Assembly: GCA_002995625.1 (NCBI GenBank)
Contig: PVBP01000008.1
Location: 1 to 60,917, forward strand
Source: Lysobacteraceae bacterium
GTDB taxonomy: Bacteria; Pseudomonadota; Gammaproteobacteria; Xanthomonadales; Ahniellaceae
DNA length: 60,917 nt
Direction of reading: 5' to 3'
Below, piece by piece: positions 8,891-20,707 of the stretch. Every line of letters starts with the position of its first letter. Positions within the stretch are counted from its first letter, which is position 1. The position numbers were made by a program, and so were the translations under genes. Under the pieces are notes generated by a model that was not told the origin of the DNA, did not search any database, and saw nothing but the letters and a program-made list of their open reading frames with translations.

Positions 8891-10087
8891 TCAGCCCTGG
8901 CGACGGACCGTCACCGCGGCGACGCCAAACAGCGCCAGCAGCAGCGCGATCAGGCTCCAGACGCTCGTCGCGCTGACCGGCACCGGCGGCGGCGAACCGG
9001 CCGGGCAGTTCAGCGTCCAGGTGCGCGTGACGTTCGTGCCACCCTGGTTCTCGGTGCAGGTCAGCGTCTGCGTGACCGCGGTCGGGCCGCGCGTGCAGGT
9101 GCCGGCCAGCGGGCCGCCCGAGATCGCGCCGTTGCCGACGGCCGTGACCGTCTGACCGAAGCCCGCGAACGGCGCGGTCGGCGCGGTGCAGGTCAGCGTC
9201 GTCGTCGCCGGCGCGCCGGTGCCGGTGCCCGGCGTCGCGACCGAGACCGCGATCGACAGGTTCGAGGTCGAGCCGATGATGCCGGTGCCGCCGGTCGCGG
9301 TCACGGTCGAGCTCGGGGCCGGCGTGTAGCCGAAGATCGGCGGCGCGGCGATGATGCCCTCGTCGAAGCTGAAGGTGTCGATGCCGATGTAGTCGGAGTT
9401 CGCGCCGCTGGGACCGCCGCTGGTCACGAAATAGCGGAACGCGATCCGGCCCGAGCCCGAGGTCGGGATGCCCTGCGCGTGCGACAGCGTGTACTGGCAC
9501 CACGCGTTCGGATAGCCGCCGGTGCCCGACGCGGTCGACACGCACGGCCCGGCGGTGGCGACGAGGTTCGGGTTGATCGTGCCAAGGACGACCGTGAAGT
9601 CGGCCGGATTGGTCGACGCACCGGCCGTCGAGAGCCGGATCTCGAGCCGGTCGGCGTAGGCCGGGGTCGTGACCGTCCGCGACCAGAACTGCAGCGTCGC
9701 GCCGTTGCCGAAGCTGACCTGCGGCGTGATCAGCCAGTTGTTGATCGTGTTGTTGCCGCTGGTGTTGTTGAAGTTCGCCGCGATGTACGCGGTCGGCGCG
9801 CCGGCCTGGGCCGGAAACACCGCGGAGTTGCCCTGGAACCAGCCCGTGGTGCCGACCGGCGTGCTCTGGTTGAGGCAGGTCCAGCCCGCGACGCACTGAT
9901 TAGAACCCGTGCCGGTCAGCGTGTCGAAGCCCTCGGTGATCACCGCGTTCGGCAGGAACACCTGGTTGGCCGGCGTCGCGGCGGCCGGATCACCGGGGGT
10001 GCGGGCTCCGGTGCTGGCGCTGGCGCTGGCGGCAGCGGCCAGCAGGCCGGCGGCGATGGCAAGGGACAGGGCGCGGCGGCACGACAT
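8891..10087 (-). CDS. Secreted choice-of-anchor J protein with C-terminal sorting anchor
   Basis: A 398-residue exported protein. The signal peptide covers about residues 1-24 (MSCRRALSLAIAAGLLAAAA). Residues 45-250 look like a choice-of-anchor J / cleaved-adhesin jelly-roll domain, with GFDTLTG near the start and NNWLITPQVSF, and paired cysteines. A Thr/Gly-rich beta region with several Cys follows (about 265-365). The end is a sorting-type tail: Pro-rich linker, VPVSATSVWSL, a hydrophobic helix and RRQG, similar to the IPTL-CTERM class processed by exosortase-like enzymes. No such enzyme is in the window. The ATG at 10087 follows a strong GGAGG. Surface or periplasmic display is likely; the ligand is unknown. 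Confidence 0.8.
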   Translation of the reverse strand: MSCRRALSLAIAAGLLAAAASASASTGARTPGDPAAATPANQVFLPNAVITEGFDTLTGTGSNQCVAGWTCLNQSTPVGTTGWFQGNSAVFPAQAGAPTAYIAANFNNTSGNNTINNWLITPQVSFGNGATLQFWSRTVTTPAYADRLEIRLSTAGASTNPADFTVVLGTINPNLVATAGPCVSTASGTGGYPNAWCQYTLSHAQGIPTSGSGRIAFRYFVTSGGPSGANSDYIGIDTFSFDEGIIAAPPIFGYTPAPSSTVTATGGTGIIGSTSNLSIAVSVATPGTGTGAPATTTLTCTAPTAPFAGFGQTVTAVGNGAISGGPLAGTCTRGPTAVTQTLTCTENQGGTNVTRTWTLNCPAGSPPPVPVSATSVWSLIALLLALFGVAAVTVRRQG

Positions 10088-10192
10088 CAGGAGACCTCCA
10101 GGGGCAATGGGCAATGGGATAACGTGCGCGGAAGATGCCCGTTAACGAACGTGATTGCAAGACTGCGTCACACTTTGGGCCCGCGGCGGCCC

Positions 10193-11767
10193 TCAGGCGT
10201 ACCCGAAGGCCTCGCGCATCGGGGCGAGGCCGTCCGCGTAATGGCGCCACAGTCCGGCGCGATCGCGCCGGATCCCGTCCCGCACCAGCACGCTGCTCGC
10301 GGTCGCGACCGGATCCGGACTCTCCTCGATCGCGGTCATCCCCGGGACCGGCGACAGGCCGCAGAACGCCGCCAGCTCCCGCGCTGCCCGTTCGGGATCG
10401 GCGATGACGTCCTCGTAGCGGACCCGGAGCAGCCGGTCGCCGAGGAGTTCATGCCAGTGATCCATCAGCTTCCGATAGCCGCGATGGTGGCGGACGAACT
10501 CGTGCTGGTCGTAGGAATGCGGCGCCGTCCATGCGAACAGCGTGCGCAGGTTCGACAGTCCGGTGTCTAGCGGGTCCCGTTCGACGTGGATGAAGCGCGC
10601 GTGCGGCAGCGCCCGCGCCGCAAAGCCGAGATTCAGGAGGTTCTGCGGCAGCTTGTCGGTGACCCAGCGACGGCCGTCCGCGCGCCACCGGAGCGCGTCG
10701 AGGTAGCCGCGCCCGATCGCGGCCCAGTCGAGCGCGCCGCGTCGGGCGACGATCCGCGGGTCGGTCGTATCGGTGTGGTAGAGACCGCTCGCGCGCCGTA
10801 GCTGGTGGGCGAGATCGAAGGTCTCGCCGCCGGCGCGGATCGCCGGGTGGCGGCCGAGGATCCGCTCGACGAGCGTGGTGCCGGATCGGTGCAGGCCGAC
10901 GATCAGGATCGGCACCAGGCTGTCGTCCGGGCAGCCATCGGCGGCGCGAACCTCGGGTGCGGCCCAGCCCATCAGCTGCTCGAACAGGGCGTCGTTGCGC
11001 GCCGGGTCGTAGCGCAGCGTCGAGCGTTTCGCGCGACACGCGCGTTCGAGGGCTTGCCAGGCGCGATCGAACGCGCCGATCTCGTGGTACTCGTTGTGCA
11101 GCGCGTAGGCGAGGTAGGCCTCGTGCTCGCCGGACGGACGCAGCCGGTCGAGCGCCCGCTCGATCCGCGCGATGCGCCGTTCGGGGTCGGGCTGGCGCAG
11201 GCGCGAGAGCAGCCAGTGCGGGTCGATCAGATCGTCATGCAGCGTCAGCACGTGCTCGAGCAGTTCGGCGGCGCGCTGGGTCTCGCCGAAGATCACCTCC
11301 ATGTGCGCGTGGAAGTACACCGCGACTGCGTCGCCGGGGTCGCGCTCGGCCCCGGCCCGCGCGTACTCGCGGGCCAGTCCTTCCGCGCCGATCCGGCTCA
11401 GCTGCTGCGCGACCCGGGCGAGCTGGCTTGCCGACCCCCAGCTCGCCGGCGGGGCCTGGCGGCAGATCTCGAGCACCCAGCGCGACTCGCCGAGCCGCAC
11501 GAACTGCTCCATGACCAGGAGCGCCCAGGCGGGCGAATGCATCGGCGCGCCGGCGGCGCGAAGCGCATGGGCGTGGGCGGCCCGGAAATCGCCGGTGTCG
11601 AGCTTGAGGCCGGAGAGCTGCAGCAGCGCCTCGGCATGCCAGGGCGCCTCGGCCAGCAGGGCCTCCAGCGAGGAGATCGCGGCATCGCGTCGTCCGGCGG
11701 CGGCGGCCGCTTCGGCACGTTGCCAGAGGCGACGGGCCTGTCGCGAGAGCGTCGGTGGCTGGGTCAT
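10193..11767 (-). CDS. TPR-domain sulfotransferase
   Basis: A 524-residue protein. The N-terminal half (about 10-260) is made of tetratricopeptide-like helical repeats. The C-terminal half is a PAPS-dependent sulfotransferase: the 5'-phosphosulfate loop [13 protein letters not shown] is at about 295, and the 3'-phosphate motif [15 protein letters not shown] at about 400. Proteins of this architecture are common in Proteobacteria; the relatives whose substrates are known sulfate glycans, lipids or small molecules, but the substrate here cannot be inferred. No signal peptide or membrane span is seen. A fused ATP sulfurylase/APS kinase at 34272-35963 could provide its PAPS donor. The gene is read alone, 136 nt after sdaA on the same strand. 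Confidence 0.9.
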   Translation of the reverse strand: MTQPPTLSRQARRLWQRAEAAAAAGRRDAAISSLEALLAEAPWHAEALLQLSGLKLDTGDFRAAHAHALRAAGAPMHSPAWALLVMEQFVRLGESRWVLEICRQAPPASWGSASQLARVAQQLSRIGAEGLAREYARAGAERDPGDAVAVYFHAHMEVIFGETQRAAELLEHVLTLHDDLIDPHWLLSRLRQPDPERRIARIERALDRLRPSGEHEAYLAYALHNEYHEIGAFDRAWQALERACRAKRSTLRYDPARNDALFEQLMGWAAPEVRAADGCPDDSLVPILIVGLHRSGTTLVERILGRHPAIRAGGETFDLAHQLRRASGLYHTDTTDPRIVARRGALDWAAIGRGYLDALRWRADGRRWVTDKLPQNLLNLGFAARALPHARFIHVERDPLDTGLSNLRTLFAWTAPHSYDQHEFVRHHRGYRKLMDHWHELLGDRLLRVRYEDVIADPERAARELAAFCGLSPVPGMTAIEESPDPVATASSVLVRDGIRRDRAGLWRHYADGLAPMREAFGYA

Positions 11768-11806
11768 CGATGGGGGCGCCTCGGCATCGCGAGCGCGCGA
11801 GTCTAC

Positions 11807-11854
11807 GGCCGCCGCGCCAGGTTTCCTCGTGACCGTCCTGCCAGTCGCGGCCGG
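11807..11854. repeat. Degenerate copy of the sdaA 3' end
   Basis: These 48 bases match 11930-11977, inside the sdaA coding end, at 40 of 48 positions without gaps. The offset is 123 nt, a multiple of three. The copy lies in the 136-nt gap between sdaA and the sulfotransferase gene. Translated on the minus strand it reads [16 protein letters not shown], against [16 protein letters not shown] in sdaA. It looks like a decayed tandem duplication of the sdaA tail. Confidence 0.7.
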
Positions 11855-11903
11855 CCGCAGGGTCCGGCCATGGACGGCCGGACGGCCACCGGCGCAGGGG
11901 CGC

Positions 11904-13286
<1,383 letters not shown>

Positions 13287-13327
13287 GGTCCCTCGGCGCG
13301 CGGTGGCGCCTCGCTGCGGCGGCCGCA

Positions 13328-14257
13328 CTAGTCTATCGGTCGATCTTCCGACCGAGGCCGGCCATGGTCCTGACGCTGTACCGCCGCGACGGCTGCGAAC
13401 TCTGCGACGAGGCCGAGGCGCTGCTGCGCTCGGCCGGTGTGGCCGGCTACGAGCGCGTCCAGATCGGCTGGTTCGGGCCGCACGCCGAGACCTACGGCTG
13501 GCGCGTGCCGGTGCTGCGGCGCGCCGATGGCGCCGAGCTCGACTGGCCCTTTGACGCCGCGCGGCTGCGGGACTTCCTCGCCGGCTGACGGAGCGGCGGG
13601 CTCGGCCTCGCTGCCGCGCCGGATCAGGACGCCCTCGATCTCGAGCCGGATCTCGACCTCGTCGCCGACCGCGGCCAGCAGGCGACGCATGCCGAACTCC
13701 GAGCGCCGGATCGTCGTCGTGGCCGAGAACCCGGCCCGATGCTGCAAGGTGAAGCTGTTGCGCCCGACGCGGTTGACGCGCACGTCGAGCGCGACCGGCC
13801 GCGTGGTCCCGCGCAGCGTCAGTTCGCCCTCGACGCGCAGGCGATCGTCGCCGAGCGACTCGACCCGCGTGCTGGCATAGCGCATCGTCGGCCAGCGCCT
13901 CGCGTCGAGGAAGTCGGCCGACAGCACCTTCCGTTCCCAGGCGCGATCGCCGAGCCACAGCGTCGAGACGTCGATCTCGGCCTCGACCGAGGCCGCACCG
14001 GGATCATCCGGATCGAAGCGGAACTCGCCCGAGACGCCGGTGAAGCGGCCCATCTGACGCGAGAAGCCGAGGTGGTCGGCGAAGAACAGCACCTGGCAGT
14101 GGATCGGCTCGAGCCGGTAGGTGTCGGCCCCGGCTCCCGCGGAACCGAGCATGGCCAGCGCGAGCGCCCCGATCCGCGCGATCGCGCAGCCCCATCGACG
14201 CGGGCGGGCTGCGCGCCGGATCGTGGTTGCCGCTGCCGGGACCGGTTGCGTGGCCAT
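13328..14257 (-). CDS. YceI-family periplasmic protein with unusual C-terminal extension
   Basis: A 309-residue exported lipocalin-like protein. An N-terminal signal region (about 1-45, long basic n-region, cleavage near GAGA/DTY) precedes a YceI domain at about 46-213 ([37 protein letters not shown]), a fold that binds polyisoprenoids. Family members stop near residue 213. Here the frame continues for 96 more residues with Ala/Pro/Arg/Gly-rich, domain-free sequence, and this tail is antisense to an entire glutaredoxin-like gene (13364-13588). Either the stop was lost and the overlap is real, or a frameshift is present near 13620. The start at 14257 is 55 nt from the divergent sensor kinase start. 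Confidence 0.85.
   Translation of the reverse strand: MATQPVPAAATTIRRAARPRRWGCAIARIGALALAMLGSAGAGADTYRLEPIHCQVLFFADHLGFSRQMGRFTGVSGEFRFDPDDPGAASVEAEIDVSTLWLGDRAWERKVLSADFLDARRWPTMRYASTRVESLGDDRLRVEGELTLRGTTRPVALDVRVNRVGRNSFTLQHRAGFSATTTIRRSEFGMRRLLAAVGDEVEIRLEIEGVLIRRGSEAEPAAPSAGEEVPQPRGVKGPVELGAIGAPQHRHAPAVGLGVRPEPADLDALVAGHTGRAQQRLGLVAEFAAVAAVQRQDHGRPRSEDRPID
13364..13588 (+). CDS. Glutaredoxin-like (DUF836) protein
   Basis: A 74-residue thioredoxin-fold protein with the redox motif CELC at residues 11-14, the cis-Pro segment WRVPVLR at about 46-52, and the family ending [12 protein letters not shown]. Small proteins of this family are presumed cytoplasmic thiol reductants, with no defined partner. 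The ATG at 13364 begins directly at the conserved [11 protein letters not shown]. It lies divergent from sdaA, and its whole length is antisense to the 3' extension of the YceI gene. The family match makes this strand clearly coding. Confidence 0.88.
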   Translation: MVLTLYRRDGCELCDEAEALLRSAGVAGYERVQIGWFGPHAETYGWRVPVLRRADGAELDWPFDAARLRDFLAG

Positions 14258-14312
14258 CCGCGTGAGGGCTGTCTATGCTCGGGTCGGATCGACCTCGGAA
14301 TGTTGCCGGATC

Positions 14313-17300
14313 ATGGCCCGGATCGTGTCGACGCCGACGTTCACGCGCTGCCTCGTCGTGCTCCTCGCGCTCGCCGCGGCGGGACCGACGATCGCGACCG
14401 GCATTCCGCCGATTCCGGCGTTCCGCGTCTACGGCGTCGACCAGGGCTTGCCGAACTCGACGGTCGCGGACCTTGCCGTCGATCGCGATGGCTTCGTGTG
14501 GGCGGCGACCCAGGACGGCCTCGCGCGCTTCGACGGTTCGGGCTTCCAGACCTGGCGCTACGACCCGACCGAGCCGGGATCGATCCGCGGCAACGTGGTC
14601 CAGGCGCTGCTGGTCGATGCGGCGAACCGGCTCTGGGTCGGCGTCGAGGATGGCGGCCTGTCGGTGATGGAGAGCGAGCGCGAATCCTTTGCGCACATCG
14701 GATCCGCCTCGAACGACCCGGGGACCCTGCGGACGCCGCACGTGTTCGCGCTGGCCGAGGGACCGGACGGCACGATCTGGGCCGGCAACTACGACGGCGG
14801 CCTGCATCGGATCGAGCCCGCGACGCTCGCGCTGACCCGGTGGCCGGAGGACGGCAGCGCCGATCCGCTGCCGGATCGCACTGTGACCGCGCTCCGCTTC
14901 GATCGGTCCGGCTGGCTCTGGGTCGGGACGCGGCGGGGCCTCGTCGCGATCGCTCCGGCGCGTCTCGGGGGCGATCCGCGCGGACCGGTCGGCCGGTTCC
15001 TCTCGGGCACGATGGTCGTGGCGCTGAGCCCGGCCGAGGACGGGGGCATCTACGTCGGCGCCCTCGGCGGCCTCTTTCGCGGCATCGTCGACGGCGAGGG
15101 GCGGGCGTCGCTCGAGCCGATCGCGGTGCCGGAGACCCTGCTGCCGCCCGGACCGACCAGCTTTCGCGCGGTGGTCGCGGATCGGGGCGACCTCTGGGTC
15201 GCGACCACGCGCGGCCTGCTGCGGCGCGATCCGGATGGCCGCTGGTCGCGTCACGTCGCGAGCCCCGGCAAGGCCTTCGCCCCGCCCGGGAACTGGTTGT
15301 GGTCGATGGCCCGCGACCGCGAGGGCGGCCTGTGGGTCGGGCACCGCGGGGTCGGGCTGTCCTACCTGCCGCCGCTGTGGCGGAACTTCACGCTGTACCG
15401 GGGCGTGCGCGCGATCGACGAGGGGCTCGGCGATTTCTCGCCGCTGCACGCCGCCTGCCCGGACGGCACGCTGTGGCTGGTGCGGCCGAGTGGGACGCTC
15501 GCCCGGTTCGACCCGGGCAGCGCGGAACCGGTCGAACTGCCCGATCTGCGGGGGACGGCCGCGTCGTCGAACCGGATTCGCGCGGCTGCGTGCGCGTCCG
15601 ACGGCCGCCTGCTGCTCGGCTATCGCGGAGGACTCAGCGTGCTGCGACCCGATGGTCGAGCCGCGGTCCACTTCGATGGCGCGAATCCGGCGACCGCCGA
15701 GCCGATCCGAGTCGGGGCGGTGCACCGGATCGCGACGGATCCTCACGGCAACCTCTGGATCGCGCTGCTGGAGGCCGGCGTCGGACGGTTCGATCCCGAC
15801 ACGGGCCGGTTCCTCGCGTACCCGCGCGGGATCAACGGGCCCCGAAGCCTCGATGTCGAACAGTTCGGTTTCGATCGCGGGGGCCATCCGTGGGTCGCCG
15901 GCGAGGCGGGTCTCGATCGACTCGACCCTGCGCGCAACGCCTTCGTCGCCGTCGAAGGCATCCCGGACGGACGAGTCGAAGCCTTTGCCTTCGGAGACGA
16001 CGGGTCGATCGTCCTGCACCGCATCGGTCGGTTGCTCGCCGCGCGGTTCGACGGCCGCCGTCTCGAGCCGACCCGGTCCTGGGGACCCGCCGACGGACTG
16101 CCGGTCGCGACGATGACCGGCCTGTTCCACGATCGGGCGGGCTCGCTGTGGCTCGTCGGTCCACGTGGAATCTGGCGGCTCGACCCGACCGGGACGCGAT
16201 TCCGCGCGTATGGACCGGCCGATGGTCTGCCGGTCCGGGGCTTCAGCCTGTTCCCGCCCGAGCGTGGCCCCGGCGGCACGATCTTCGTGGGCTCGGACCA
16301 TGGCGTGGTCGGCTTCGATCCGGCGCGGCTCGACGACGCGGACGTGCCGCCGCGCCTGGTGCTCGAACGGGTGCGGTACGTCCGCGACGACCGGGTGGTC
16401 GAGTGGGAGCCCGGTGACGGACCGCTGGTCCTGCGCCATGCCGACCGCGAACTCGCGATCAGCGTGCGCGCGCTGGCCTTCGCCGATCCCCCCGCCAACC
16501 GGTACCGGTTCCGGCTCGAGGGCCTGGACGCCGACTGGGTCGAGACCGGCGCGCGCGGCGAGCGCGTGTTCCCGACCCTGCCGCCCGGGCGCTACGCGCT
16601 GGTCGCCCAGGGCGCCAACCCGCAGGGATCGTGGTCCGAGCCGATCGGTCCGTTCGAGTTCGCCGTTGCCGAACCGCCGTGGCGGACCTGGCCCGCGTAT
16701 CTCGCCTACGGGCTGCTGGCGACGCTGCTGCTCGGCGCGGCCTTCCGGCTGCACCGGGTCCGCCTGCAGCGCCGCCATGCGATGGCGCTGGCCGAGCAGC
16801 GACGGCTCGCGGCCGAGCGCCAGAGCCAGGCCAAGAGCGAGTTCCTCGCCGACGTCGGCCACGAGATCCGGACGCCGATGGCCGGGCTGCTCGGCATGGC
16901 CGAACTGTTGCTGCGCGACGGCCTCACGCCCGCGCAGCGCCAGCGCGCCGAGGCGATCCAGCGCTCCGGAGGCGACCTGCTGCGGCTGATCAACGACCTG
17001 CTCGACCTGTCGAGGATCGAGGCGGGTCGCTTCGAGCTCATCGCCGAGCCGGTCGACCTCGCGGCGCTGGTCGAGGAGGTCGCGGCGCTCGAGCGGCCGC
17101 TCGCGGAGGGGCGCGGTCTCGCGCTCGGGGTCCGCATCGATCCAGAATGTCGCGGCACCTGCATCGGCGATCGGCTGCGGCTCAAGCAGATCCTGCTGAA
17201 CCTCGTCAGCAACGCGATCAAGTTCACCGATTCGGGCTCGGTGTCGATCGAGCTGGCGGCGCGGCCGGGCGGCGGCCAGCGCCTCGTCGTGCGCGACACC

Positions 17301-17957
17301 GGTCGCGGCATCGGCGCGGCCGAGCAGGCGCAGCTGTTCCGGCGCTACGAGCAGGTCGGCGCCGAGCGGCGCGCCGGATCGGGGCTCGGCCTGTCGATCG
17401 TCCGCGGCCTGATCGAGCGCATGGGCGGAACGATCACGCTCGACAGCGAGCCCGGGCGCGGCAGCACGTTCACCGTGGATCTCGATCTGCCCGCGTCGGC
17501 AACTGGGGGTGCGGGCGCCGTGGACGGCCCCGGCGCGCTTGCCCCGGATGCCGTGCGATCGCTCGCGGGCGCCCGGGTGGTCGTGGTCGAGGACGATCCG
17601 GTGATCCGCGAGGTCCTGCTCGCGACGCTGGCCGAGGCCGGCGTCGAGGTGCGCGCCGCGGCGAACGGGCTCGAAGGGCTCGTGCTGCTCGGGGACGCCG
17701 GGGTCTCGGCGGCCGTCCTCGACCTCGACCTGCCGGGACTCGACGGCTACGGGATCCTCGCGTGGATCCGCGGCCGCGCGGGCGCTGCGGCCGCGCTTCC
17801 GGTCGTCGCGTTGACGGCCAACTCCGACCCCGCCGTCGAGGCGCGCTGCCGCGCCGCGGGCTTCGACGCCTTCCTGCGCAAGCCGGTCCCCGGTCCGCTG
17901 CTGCGCTCGACGCTCGAGCGCGTCATCGGCTCGCGCGCCGCCGCGCCGCCGCCGTGA
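14313..17957 (+). CDS. Hybrid sensor histidine kinase with beta-propeller sensor
   Basis: A 1214-residue two-component protein. A signal peptide (about 1-28) is followed by a periplasmic two-component-regulator propeller with repeated LWVG/LWI blades (about 30-690) and a Y_Y_Y domain (about 695-765). A membrane span lies near 793-810 and a coiled coil near 815-840. Then come HisKA with phospho-acceptor His850 (VGHEIRTPM), HATPase (NAIKF, DTGRGIG, GSGLGLSIV) and a receiver at about 1087-1205 with Asp1137. There is no DNA-binding output or HPt domain, so a phosphorelay partner must exist elsewhere. In relatives such propellers sense carbohydrates or other periplasmic ligands. The ATG at 14313 begins the signal peptide. 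It is convergent with hemE (9 nt gap) and divergent from the YceI gene. Confidence 0.93.
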   Translation: MARIVSTPTFTRCLVVLLALAAAGPTIATGIPPIPAFRVYGVDQGLPNSTVADLAVDRDGFVWAATQDGLARFDGSGFQTWRYDPTEPGSIRGNVVQALLVDAANRLWVGVEDGGLSVMESERESFAHIGSASNDPGTLRTPHVFALAEGPDGTIWAGNYDGGLHRIEPATLALTRWPEDGSADPLPDRTVTALRFDRSGWLWVGTRRGLVAIAPARLGGDPRGPVGRFLSGTMVVALSPAEDGGIYVGALGGLFRGIVDGEGRASLEPIAVPETLLPPGPTSFRAVVADRGDLWVATTRGLLRRDPDGRWSRHVASPGKAFAPPGNWLWSMARDREGGLWVGHRGVGLSYLPPLWRNFTLYRGVRAIDEGLGDFSPLHAACPDGTLWLVRPSGTLARFDPGSAEPVELPDLRGTAASSNRIRAAACASDGRLLLGYRGGLSVLRPDGRAAVHFDGANPATAEPIRVGAVHRIATDPHGNLWIALLEAGVGRFDPDTGRFLAYPRGINGPRSLDVEQFGFDRGGHPWVAGEAGLDRLDPARNAFVAVEGIPDGRVEAFAFGDDGSIVLHRIGRLLAARFDGRRLEPTRSWGPADGLPVATMTGLFHDRAGSLWLVGPRGIWRLDPTGTRFRAYGPADGLPVRGFSLFPPERGPGGTIFVGSDHGVVGFDPARLDDADVPPRLVLERVRYVRDDRVVEWEPGDGPLVLRHADRELAISVRALAFADPPANRYRFRLEGLDADWVETGARGERVFPTLPPGRYALVAQGANPQGSWSEPIGPFEFAVAEPPWRTWPAYLAYGLLATLLLGAAFRLHRVRLQRRHAMALAEQRRLAAERQSQAKSEFLADVGHEIRTPMAGLLGMAELLLRDGLTPAQRQRAEAIQRSGGDLLRLINDLLDLSRIEAGRFELIAEPVDLAALVEEVAALERPLAEGRGLALGVRIDPECRGTCIGDRLRLKQILLNLVSNAIKFTDSGSVSIELAARPGGGQRLVVRDTGRGIGAAEQAQLFRRYEQVGAERRAGSGLGLSIVRGLIERMGGTITLDSEPGRGSTFTVDLDLPASATGGAGAVDGPGALAPDAVRSLAGARVVVVEDDPVIREVLLATLAEAGVEVRAAANGLEGLVLLGDAGVSAAVLDLDLPGLDGYGILAWIRGRAGAAAALPVVALTANSDPAVEARCRAAGFDAFLRKPVPGPLLRSTLERVIGSRAAAPPP

Positions 17958-17966
17958 GCGCGCGGC

Positions 17967-19049
<1,083 letters not shown>

Positions 19050-19053
19050 GGCG

Positions 19054-19314
19054 TCAGTGCCCGCCCGGCGGCTCGGCGCCCTCGACGAACATCACCCGGA
19101 AGCCGCGGCGCACGTGCTGGTCGCGGGCCGCGAGCAGCGCCGACTGGGCCGAGTCGAGGTCGAGGTAGACCTCGCGCTTCAGCGCGGCGCGGCCGCCCTG
19201 CTGGCCGGTCTCGCGCAGCAGCGTCCAGCTGCCGAGCAGGTCCTGCTGCAGGATCAGGTGGCAGTATCGGGGCGCGCCACCGGCGGTCGGCGGCGCCTGC
19301 AGGAAGATGCGCAT
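19054..19314 (-). CDS. Small WGR-like domain protein
   Basis: An 86-residue protein that resembles a stand-alone WGR domain: [19 protein letters not shown], then an aligned basic strand and a helix with [23 protein letters not shown] domains occur in nucleic-acid-binding proteins such as PARPs, but stand-alone bacterial forms have no established role. The canonical Trp-Gly-Arg triplet is altered to [13 protein letters not shown]. No Shine-Dalgarno is visible before the ATG at 19314. It sits 4 nt before hemE, which implies a shared transcript. Confidence 0.75.
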   Translation of the reverse strand: MRIFLQAPPTAGGAPRYCHLILQQDLLGSWTLLRETGQQGGRAALKREVYLDLDSAQSALLAARDQHVRRGFRVMFVEGAEPPGGH

Positions 19315-19432
19315 CGGCGAAGTCTATCGACTCCCCGGCAGCGCCGAGGCGGCGCCGCCCGTCTCGACGGCCGGTTGACGGGCTGACCCACGGCGAACGG
19401 CTATATTCAGGCGCTTCGCTGCTGCCGGAACG

Positions 19433-20602
<1,170 letters not shown>

Positions 20603-20707
20603 GCGCAGCCGTCCGAGGGTCGAACCGCGCGTCGCCCGGCTCGCGACCGGCTGCCGGTGGCGAATCCGGCGGCGCGTCGCGTCTCGGCCACGTGCCGCCG
20701 GCGGCGC

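Noticed and set aside
14004-16862. Open frame of 952 codons antisense to the hybrid kinase
   Set aside because: Low-complexity Arg/Pro/Glu translation; the plus strand has continuous propeller and kinase motifs.
19375-19407. TTGACG and TATATT as a full promoter for the acyl-CoA dehydrogenase
   Set aside because: The spacer is 21 nt, too long for a normal sigma-70 promoter; only the -10-like box is mentioned.
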